This document shows positions 11,401 through 22,100 of a stretch of DNA of 64,000 nucleotides, one piece after another; within the stretch, counting starts at the first letter, position 1; the number at the start of each line of letters is the position of its first letter. The notes under the pieces are model-generated. The model was not told where the DNA came from and did no database searches. It saw nothing but the letters and a program-made list of their open reading frames with translations. Made by a program: the position numbers and the translations under genes. The stretch spans positions 496,001 through 560,000 of the forward strand of contig VIIQ02000006.1 in assembly GCA_007449985.2 (NCBI GenBank). The letters are read 5' to 3'. Origin of the DNA: Desmodesmus armatus. Lineage: Eukaryota > Chlorophyta > Chlorophyceae > Sphaeropleales > Scenedesmaceae.

Positions 11401-14400
11401 TGATGGACCATGGGGGGCTGCAGCTGCTGGTAGACTTTGTGGCTGGGGCGCACGAGTGCACGGAGCGGCGGATGGCTGCTGCTGCTGGGGCGTCTGGTGC
11501 TGCTGCGGCTGGTGCTGGGCACCTCATCACCAGCATCAGCCATGCAGAGGTAGGTACTGCTGAGTAGTACTGAGTAGTGTTTAAAGAAACATGGCATTTC
11601 CCAAATTGTATAAGGAGGTTTCATTCCGATTCTATGGTGGCCCAGCCTCACCAGGGCACCTCCGCAGCACCACTTAGCATGAAGCAAAATCAGGGGTACA
11701 CTGTTGCAGCCAGCAGCGCAGTGCCCAGTGTCCCCCATGTGATCCCTTGTCCCACCCTCTGCGTCTCCACTGCTGCCTGTTTGCAGGCACCTAAGGAGTG
11801 GTACTTCTACCCCAACGGCTACGACCCCCAGCACTCTGCCAAGTCTGCTGCCGCACCTGCTGCCCTGACCCCTGCAACACCCTCTGCCAGCTACACCGTG
11901 GGTGAAGAGGTATGTAGCAGTCTGAAGTGTTACCACGCAAGTTTGCTGACATTGCTTCGCTTGCACAACACCACACATCACATATCTGAGTGAGTGCTAC
12001 TACCTGCCGCCGGTACGTGCTACTACAGGAGGTACCCGGCCCCGATGAGTCAGGCAGGGCTGGGCCCATGAGTAAGGATGCCCTCAGGCAGCTTCACTCC
12101 AAGGGTGTGGTGTGTGGCAGTACGTGGGTGTGGGCGGGCGGCATGCAGGCCCCGCAGCAGCTGACCCATGTGCGGGAGCTGCGCTGGATGTTGAGCAGTG
12201 GGCTGGGCCTGCTGGGGCCCTTTGATGCTGCTCTGGTGGCTCTGCAGGCGAGTTGGGGGGGGGGGTGCTGGTTGGGGGGACAGCATGCGTTGGGTCCGGC
12301 TTGTTTTGAAGGGAGCATTATGTGAACAGTACTGTACACAGTACGCAGAACAGGTATGGGGGACCTGGTTCCAACCTTGACACTAGCCAGCACGCCAAGG
12401 GCTCACAAGGGTGCCCATACGTCCTAGTACGTATTTCAGTCTCGAACTTCAGGTGTAAAGTGTAGGGGCCAGCACATGTGAAGTGTGGAGGCCGGCACAG
12501 GAATGGCTGCAGAAGAAGAGGCCATGCAGAGCGAGTCCCTCAGCCTTGGACGGTTTAGTGATGCTGACCTTGAGTGCTGGTGGAGTGATGTACAGTACAG
12601 TACAGGTGTTGGGGACATAGTCCCAACCTCGGCAAGAGCCAGCGAGCCAAGGGCTCATGAGGGTGCCCACAGGGCCTATAACTTCTCTATTTGTGTTTTG
12701 TGTTGGGGTGCTTGCAGGTGCTGCAGCAGCTTGCTTCCCTGCAGCCTGCTGTTGACGAGGAGGGGGCAGTGCTGCAGCCCCTGCCTCGTGCCCACAGGGG
12801 CATTGCAGACCCGGCCTGCCTGCCACATATAGCACAGGTCATGCTGACAGGTGCGGCCTGAATGGGCATCGTGCACAGGCTCTTGACAACATCTTGAAGC
12901 TATTCTGCTTTCTTTGTTGCCCAGTGGTTTCGAATTGCACTTGTGCTTGCACCTGCTGCATGTTGATGCTGACCAGGTCGAACAGTTGTAGTTGTTACAG
13001 CTTCAGCATCCACTGATTGATGATCAACCACATCAGATGTTCAGCGGCTTTGGCTCAAGGTTGCATAGTACTGAGGTCTCTACTGTGGTGAGTTCTGCCC
13101 CCGTCACCCCCCCCCTTGCTGCCTTGCAGGTGAACCTGCCTTGGTGTCTGCTGCTGCCAAGCTGTTGGCGACAGTGCTGGCCCACAATGGCCCTGCACTG
13201 TCTGCGCTGTACCTGAGTGGTGCCTTCATCTTTGGCCTGGCCTACTGCGGGTCAAACCTGGTCGAGCTGGCAGAGCTGTTCAAGGTGGCACACCTGGTGC
13301 AGGGCTTCAGGTGGGGGGGGGGGGAGTGCTGGGGTTCAGGTGGGGGGGGCTTGGGGGGGGATTGGGAAGGCTGGGGTGTGAGACAGATGCAGGGCTTCAG
13401 GTGGGTGGGCTTGGGATGTTGGGAAGGTTGGGAATTGGGAGAGAGAGGTGCAGGGATCCAGGTGACTGGGCTTGGGATATGGGGAGGATGGGATGTGGGA
13501 GAGACGGGTGCAGGCCCCGCAAGGCTTCAGGCGGGTGGGCTTGGTATGTTGGGAAGGTTGGGAGGGTTGGGGTTAGAGGGAGACTGGTGCAGGCTGAAAT
13601 TGTACGTGACTGATCTTGGTGAGACGAGGTGGGCGGCTGTGGCTTCTGGTGTGGCTTTTGTGTGCGGTTGTTTGGGGGGGGGGCGACAGTAGCTTGGGTG
13701 AGGTGTGTATGGCGGTCTTCCTTAGCTGCATGCAGTGCTTGTGAAGTAGGCTGTGTGCAACACCAGTAACCTGTGTGGATTGCAGTGTGGTGTTGAATGC
13801 GTCGTCATCCAGGAAGCCGCTTGGTGTCGCGTCTTCAGAGGAGTGCTCCTCTGGACACACAACACCAAGCGGCTCTCTGGATGAAGATGCATTCAAAACC
13901 ACAACGCAATTTATCGCATTGACACAACTTTCTGCCAGCGGCTATACAGACTTGTGTTGGGTATGTTGGGTATGTTGACAAGGTTGTGACCTGTCCAGAG
14001 GTGCACACAACGCGTGTGGGACCTTCTGCCTGCTCCCGTTATAGTGCTAGGCCAGTTGTAGGCATGTGCCCCAATCTCACACCAAGCCGCTCTCACATCA
14101 AGCCTGTAGCGTCCTTATTGGTGCATGCGTGCTTTTGTGTACACCTGTCAGAGCAGCTTGCATTACAGGTGTGACATGTGTGATGCAGTTACTCTGCCAG
14201 TTGCCAGCCCAGCCATTTAGGCCGTGCACCCGCCACATTCATTGGTGGTGCATGGATCTAGCTTACAGACATGTAGCCGTCGTAACCCCGGGCTCGCCAG
14301 CTTTTGGCCCGTTAGAGCAGCCAGTTGTCAGCCAGTTGTCTGTGTTCAGTCTCGGTCGATAGACGTGGTCTCCCGAGCTCTCAGTTGTCGTTTCAGGTTT

Positions 14401-17400
14401 CAAACTCAGTTAATTGATTGCCTCTCCTGGGTTCCAGTTATCTTCTGTGTCTCTTGAGATTTTACATCTGAAGATCGCTAGTGGTGCTCACCTCTCGCGT
14501 CGCGATTGTGGGCAGCATCCCTCTCCCTTTCTAGTCGCAGCCTTTCAGTCCTTATGGTGGAGTCGGAGGGCATGCTGTCCTAGAGGCAGCACCCTAGCGG
14601 TCTCTCACTCCTAGCCCCTTCAGCTAGTCACTCCCAGACCCTCCTGCAGCATGGTCCGAATTCTGCCTTACGGATTCGGTCGTTTCGTGGAGGTGGATGA
14701 GCAGTTTCTCACGCAAGGCAGCCAGTCACGGCAGTTGCAGCATGCTGAGGCAGAGCGTGCTGCAGCACAGGAACAGGCCAGTCAGCTGCAGCGGCAGCTG
14801 GAGCTTTCTGAGCAGCGGGCCCGGCAGCTGGAGCAGCTACTGCAGCAGGCAGAGTCACAGCAGGATCAGCTGTCCGCAGCGGCCCACCAGTGGTATGAGC
14901 TGTCCAAGCTGTTGCAGGACCGGCTTCAGCAGCAGTCACTTGGACAGGAGCAGCAACTCCAGCAGGAGGTCACCAAGCTGCAGCAGCAGCTTGAGCACTC
15001 CAACAGTCGGTCTGAACAGCTGGAGCAGCAGCTACAGTGTTCCCAGCAGCAGCTTCAATGCGCGGAGCAGCAGGCCCAACAGCAGCAGTTACAGTACAAC
15101 CAGCGGGAGCGCTTGCAGCTTCAAGAGCAGCAGGACCAGTGTATCCAGCTCCAGTTCCAGGTCATTCAGCTGCAAACCCAGGTCATCCAGGTACAGTCGC
15201 AGCTGGAGCAGACCCAACAGCAGTCTCAACAGCAGCAGTGTCGCTTACAGGACCAGCTAGAGGCTACCCAGCAGTCTGTCCAGCCCTTGCAGCAACAGGT
15301 CCGTCAGCTACAGCAGGACCTGCAGTTGTCTCAACACCAGTTGCATGAGGCAGCTTCCATGCACGACCAGTTGACTGCAGAGGTGCAGCACTGGTACGGC
15401 AAAGCTTGCAGCAGCCAAGCCGAGCTGCGGCAGGTGCAGCAGCAGCATGACAGCATGGCTGCTGAGCTGCAGCTGTGGCGGCAGTGGGCTGCCCAGCAAC
15501 AGCAGCTAGATGCCCCGCAGCAGTTTGACAGTCAGGAGGCTGGCACACCCACTGGGTACCCGCCTCTTGCTGCCCCTAGTGCCAGCAGCGGCTGCAGCAG
15601 CCCCGTCTCTGCTGCTGCCTTCTCCAGCAGCAGTGGCAACAGCAGCCCTGTCACAGCTTTCCCTTCTGGCAGCAACAGCCCGGTCAGCCTTGCCCCCAGC
15701 GGCAACGGTGGCGGGCAGGATGATGCCTTTGACGACACACGCAGCAGTGGGTTGCCGTTGGTGGTTGCTCCTGTGGGTGGTTCTGGGGACTTCGCACTTG
15801 TCCCCTCCCCGTCTGTTTCTTGTTTGGCCCTTGCATCAGGTGGTTTTTCTGGCGCATTTGTGTTTGGTGGCTACGCATCTGCAGCTCCGCAGGTTCGCAG
15901 CCGAGTCGGTCTTCCCTTCTCAGCAGCAGCAGCAGCAGCTCAGCCAGTGCAGCTCCCTGAGCGCACTGCTGGTGGCTTAGACCAGGTGCCCTGGTCTAGG
16001 TCAGTTGGAGGCCCCGGTCCCCCGTAGTGCGTTTTTTTTTTCTGGCAGCAGCGCGCAGCTGGTGTGTGCTCTAGCGGCACACTTGTCTGGTTTGGTTGGT
16101 AAGTGCTTTGAGTGCCAGCACTGCCCTGCCCTGGTGACTGTGAGTTGTGGGCGATTGTAACGCTTACATCAAAAGGATCACTACATTATGTAGCGTCCTT
16201 ATTGGTGCATGCGTGCTTTTGTGTACACCTGTCAGAGCAGCTTGCATTACAGGTGTGACATGTGTGATGCAGTTACTCTGCCAGTTGCCAGCCCAGCCAT
16301 TTAGGCCGTGCACCCGCCACATTCATTGGTGGTGTAGGTCTAGCTTGTTGGTGTGCTTTCAGGTTTCTGTTGTGGTGCGTGTGTGCGCTTTTCTGGTTGG
16401 TCTTGGGTGCCGTCACAATCGCCCACACCTACATTCTCCTTGGCAGGTTGGCGTGCTTTCTCTGTTGCTTGATGCTTTCCATTCTGCATGCATTGCTAGT
16501 GGTTTGTTCTTGTTGGGACACGTGGTGCGCCTTCTTGGCCCCATTGCGTGCCCTCTTTCCGCCTGCAACAGGCTGATGGTGATGGCTTGTGCCGTAGGAG
16601 GTGCTGGCTGGACGTGGGTGCCCTACTTATGTTAGCGGCAGGTTCAGTAGAACCTCTTCGTGCGTATTATGTTCACTTTTCGTCTTTGTTTGTGTGCTGT
16701 GCGTACGTTCAGGCCAGGGTCCCTTGTCGGCTGTGCCGATCCCTTGATACTGTGTGGACCTTGGTGCCCTGGCTACGCCTTGTTTCAGTTTGGCGTGATC
16801 TTCTTGTCCTGCAGTGTTTACTTGCTTGTGTCTGGATCGGGAGTGCACCATGCGCTACATTCCCCTCCTCTTGTCTGCTTGTTCCAGGGTTGAACGTGGT
16901 TCCCCTGATGTCTCTGGAACGGGAGTGCACCATGCGCTGCATCCCCCTCCTCTTGTCTACTTGTTCCAGGGTTGAGTGGCTCCCCTGATGCCTGTCTGTC
17001 TGCCTTGTTCACATGGATGTATCATTCCCATGTTCTCCACTTGACTGAGGGTTGAGCTGGCTCCCCTTTCAGTTGTAGAGGTCTGTTCTGCTCTGTTTTG
17101 CCTCTTGGGCACACGGGTGCTCTCTTCTGTGGTGATCCTTCTTTTGTTTCCCTTCCGTGGTTGGTGCTTTCCGCAGAGTTGGCTGGTCTTTTGTCTGCAT
17201 TGTTCACTTTGTGTGGTGTACTGTGTTACAGGCGCCCCTGTGGCCTTGCAGATGCTTGTGCGGGTGTGTTGGCAGGGTGGGTGCAAGGTGTGTGTGGCTG
17301 GTGGGGTTGTGTGTGTTGGGATATTGCTTCCTTCAATTTTTTCTGCAGTGGTGCAGTCAGGAGGATTTGAGGCGGGTACTGTCCTTCCGCTCTTCCTGCT

Positions 17401-19114
17401 CTGGGGGGGTAGGAGGCGTAGCCACGCAGTTGTCGAGCAGGCTGAGCGTTAGTCCAGCAGTTGGAGACTGACGTGTGTAGAGATGTGTGAGTCTGCAGTG
17501 AGAATGCAGTGGTCAGCCTGTTGTGGCGAATGGACACCGTATTGTATCAGGGTGTCAGTGAGTGAAGAAAGGGACACTATACAGTAGCAGAGTGTCGTGA
17601 TGAGAGTGAGAAAGAAAGTGTATCAATTGGACAGCCTGCATGAAGCATGTGTCAGTGTGTCGGTCTACAGTGGATGTCGATGAGGTCGATACAGCAAGGA
17701 TACTCGGTTCCTGTGACTACAGTACTCACTGTAACATGTGATGTGTGGTGTTGTGCAGTGTGGTGTGTTGAATGCAGATGAACGATTGTAACCGCTTACA
17801 TCAAAAGGATCACTACAAGCCGCCAACAAAGCTACTTTGCGCAAAAACACACGCGGCCTATAATGGGTGGACCGCAATAGCGCTGCTTTGCGGGACCTTC
17901 TGCTTGTTCTTGCCACCATGTGCAGGGGTCCTGCGGAGCTGATGTCTGACCTGCCTGATTTGAAGTGCATACACGTGCGTAAGACACTGAACTTGAGTCA
18001 AGCTGATGCAAATTTCTGCTGACAGTGAGTGATCTGTAGGACCCTTTGCCTGTTCCCGCCATCATATGTGCAGGGGTCCTGCAGAGTTGATGTCTGGCCT
18101 GCCGCTGGTCCAGCGCAGCTACCTGGGTGTGCTGCTGCCTGAGAGCCTGCTGCACATGCTGGAGAGCTACGGCCCAGGTGTCTTTGCAGCAGCACTGTCA
18201 GGGGACCACAACACGCCCGAGATCATCTGGACAGCAGCCATGAGGCAGCAGAGGCTCATCCCGGCAATGTTGCAGGTGTGTGCGGTTGGGGGGTGCGAGG
18301 CCAACAGTTCAGTGTGTGGCTCTCATACGGTAGCTTGTAACTTTTGCACTGCTAGCTGATATGGCCTCAAATTACTAGGCTTCCTTTCCCAACTTCCTTA
18401 CGTAGCCAAACAGGAGCACTGCACTTCATGTTGCAGCATGCCAGCCCAGGCAGCTACCTCACCGCCTCCGACAACAGCAGCTACTGTATCAATTATCTGG
18501 TGCTTGTTGTTGGCGTCGTTTCCTTTCTGCAGCACCTGGGTGACTTCCCTCACCGGCTGTCCCAGCACTGCCATGCCGTGTATGAGTACACGCCCCCACC
18601 CCCATGTCGTGGCCCGAGCTGGCGGACGAGATCTGGTGCCACCGCTACTACCTGGCCAACCTGTGTGACGAGGACAGCTTCAGGGCCTGGCCTGTGGTGG
18701 AGCACATACCCCTGCTGCAGGTAAGCAGGAGCATTCTGATGCTGAGGGGTGTGGTGCAGTGCTTTCCTCATGCATGGACAGCAAAGGGGTTGCGAGGGTT
18801 GCGATTGGAGGCCTGTAATCAAGGTGGTCTACGGTGGAGCACATACCGCTGCTGCAGGTAAGTGGGAGGGCAATGTGGCGCTGTCCTGACGGGTGTGGCC
18901 CAGTGCTTGGCAAAAGCAGCGGCACCAAAGGGGGTTGCGATTGAATGCCTGTTTTGAAGTTGGCCTGTACTGTCACTTTCCCATGCAAGCACTGTAACTG
19001 CGCCAGGCAGCCGACCCTGCGAGCAATCATCATGCCAAGTCAGCTGCAAGAGCCCTCAACTAACTGTGCTGTGGTGTGGTGTGGTGTGCTGTGCTGTGCC
19101 TGCCTGTCTATTTG

Positions 19115-19150
<36 letters not shown>

Positions 19151-22100
19151 CTCTGCGGCTTGTCCAGGCCCTCATGGAGCAGTGGCGTGCTGAGCTGCAG
19201 CGCAAGCCCCTGGCCATGTCGGAGGGTCAGGCCTGCGAGGCGCTGGGGCTGGCACCAGGACCAGACGGACGCGTGGAGGAGGATGACATGCGGCGAGCAT
19301 ACAGGGCACTCGCACGCAGGTAGGCTGGACCTGCACAGAGCGGTTTTAGCAGTGTAAGCCATGCCTCAGCATGGGGTGAACTGCTGTGCGCTTTGCAGCA
19401 GCAGTTGCGGACACCTTGAGCTTGTTTTGGCGACGCCGTCTTGCCAATGCTGTTCTGCTAATGTGAGCACGTTGCGTGTTGCAGTCGGCATCTGGTGTGG
19501 TTGGGCAGAGAGGTTTACGGAGTCCTGCAAGACTGTTTTCACAGTCTTTTCACCCTGACAGCAGGCGCCTGAATAAGTTGAAAGGCCCACTTGAACACGT
19601 GGGCTGTGTATTAAGCAGAGAGAATACAGATGTATCTAGCATGTAGGCAACATATCAGTCACATGCAAGCAGTTCTATGAAGCATATCACCCATAGTCCC
19701 ACAAGGATGCGTGGGTGTTTTGTTGTACAGGTATCACCCAGACAAGAACCCCAGCCCTGAGGCCCGCGCCAAGTTCCTGCAGGTCCAAAAGGCGTACGAG
19801 CGGTTGCAGGCGGGCGCAGCAGGCGGCCAGGGCCCTCAACCCTGGAGGCTGCTGCTCATGCTGCGTGCACAGTGCATCCTCTTTCGGCGCTATGCTGCTG
19901 TGCTGGCGCCCTTCAAATATGCAGGATACCCGCAGCTGTTGGAGGTCTTGCGGCAGCAGCAGGTGGCTGACGGCTCGGCCGCAGGTGTTAATGCTGCTGG
20001 GGCTGCGTCCCGGGCTGCATCCGGTGCTGCTGCTGGAGTTGATGGCGGGAGCCAGGCGGTGCAGGAAGTGTCAGCAGGGACAGCCGCGAAGAGCAGCAGT
20101 GGGCACTTCCTGTCTGGGGAGAGGATCAGTCAGGTGCTGGCTGCGATTGAGCTGTGCTGGCTGACGTGTGTGGCCAGCAGGCGCAATGCAGAGGAGCTGC
20201 TAAGGTCTGGGGGCCTGCCGCTGCTGGCAGGCCTGCTCACACGGTAGGTACCTTTTTATATAATGGGACAGGGGTATGAGCTGTGCTTTGCGGATGGTTC
20301 CAGTAGTGCTCCTGGGTTTGTCAATACTACCTTCCGGCACAGCTTCATTTTGATGTGTCGGTCAGCGGTGGATGCTGTGGCCGGCTGTGGGGTGGGTTGA
20401 CCCAGTGGTAGGCTTGGGTGTGTGGTTTTTCACCAGCAGCTGTGGCTGCATGGTGTGGTCTGTGCTGAGTCGCACTTCACCAGGCGAGCTGCAGAACAGA
20501 AGGTTTTCCTGATTAGCTGCAAAAAGATCCTGAGCTCACCTTTTGACTGGTCCTGGCATGAGCACCATGTGCAGCAAGTCCTGCCCGGCTGCTCAACATC
20601 AGCACGGCAGAAAGCAAAGCATGGATACTGCAACCCCTTGATCACACACGGCTGCAGGTGTGTGGGCATCCTGCCCAGTGATGTTGCTCCAGTGGCGGCA
20701 GAGGCTGTGATCACCACACACGCCCTCAGAACCCTGGCAGGGCTGGCGGCGGTTGATGCAGCGCGCAGGGACATGGAGGGGCAGCCGCAGCTGCTGGCAG
20801 ACATTGTCAAGTGAGAGCCACTCAGCACCATGGATCACTAGCCTCCTGCTCTGGCACAGCACAGGACACTTTGCATGTGATGCCTCATGTGTGGATGTAA
20901 CTGGCTGGCGACCATCATATGTGCCTGTACAATCGCATGCAGTGCACATGCCACAGGCAAGCCATGCGTCCTTCTCTAATCATGCTGCAAAGCTTGGGGC
21001 ATGCACAACACGCTGGTGCTGATGTTTGGAATAGTATTGGGGCCTGCACAGGGCGCCCTGCATCGTCTGGTTCACTGCCGCATGTGTGGTGTGGCGCAGG
21101 TGCTGTGGTCTGGAGCGTGCCCCTGCAGCTGTCGATGCTGCCCTCGTAGCCATCTGCTACCTGGCCGCTTCGCCCAAGCTGCAGGCCATGCTCCTGCAGT
21201 CTGGCGCCCTCTCAGTCCTCATCCCACTCCTGCTGCAGTATGACGTCACTCTTTCGCCAGAGGCTTCAGCACGGCTGCAGCTACCTTTCACAACCACTGC
21301 AGGAGCAGCGGCAGGAGGTGCAGGAGAGGGTGCACTGGGTCAGCACGGCTTGAGCCCTGATGCTTCAGGCCTCAGGCTTCTGGACATGGCGCTGGTGCGG
21401 CCCAACATGCAGGAGGCACGAAGCCAGCATGCGCTGCTGGCGGCGCATGCACTGGCTCGGCTAGCAGGTGCGCTGCGGATGTTTCAATTTGTTTGTGTGT
21501 GCTGCATGCTGGCTTGCAGTGGAAGGTATACCACTGCTTGATGGTGTGGGGGCAGCATGGCTGACCGTGATCACCATTTGTCGTGTGTTGGACACATTAG
21601 ATACATGTGGAACATGCATGCGATCCTGATTGGGTCTACATTGCGAAGTAGGCCTGCAAGGACAGGCAGATTGCTGGCGTGTGTGGCTGCCCGTGCACCA
21701 CCCTGGTGCTTATAAGAGAAGGCCCTGCGTCAGCAGCTTCAGTATGCAGCACATCTGTGTCATGCATGAACCCCCAGCACCATGCTGACATCCCGCCCCT
21801 TCCTGCCTCCCCTCAGGAGTGATGCGTGAGCCCTTCCACACCCCTGCCAACCAAGCAGCCCAGTCCTGCCTGTCAGCGCTGCTGACTCAGTCCCTGTCAG
21901 CACGGTTGGCTGAGTCTGACCCCCGGCCCCTGCTGGTCGCCCTCAACAGCAGCATGGAGACAGCCCAGGTCATATGGAACAGCGGCATGAGGGAGGAGCT
22001 CATCAAGGTGGGCTCATCATCTCACTTCATCAATTTTTAAGATGATGAGATGGTTGCCGAGGGGAGGTCCATGTGCTTGCTTGAGGGGTTGCTGGGAATG

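Noticed and set aside
13299..13600. CRISPR-like regular repeat
   Set aside because: Units are degenerate, contiguous and G-rich, without conserved repeats separated by unique spacers; the context is a eukaryotic intron.
14105..17817. LTR retrotransposon made of two direct repeats
   Set aside because: The shared head is only 147 bases, the termini are inverted rather than direct, and no reverse transcriptase, integrase or primer-binding site is visible.
14105..17817. Helitron
   Set aside because: No 5' TC or 3' CTRR end with subterminal hairpin, and inverted termini are present.
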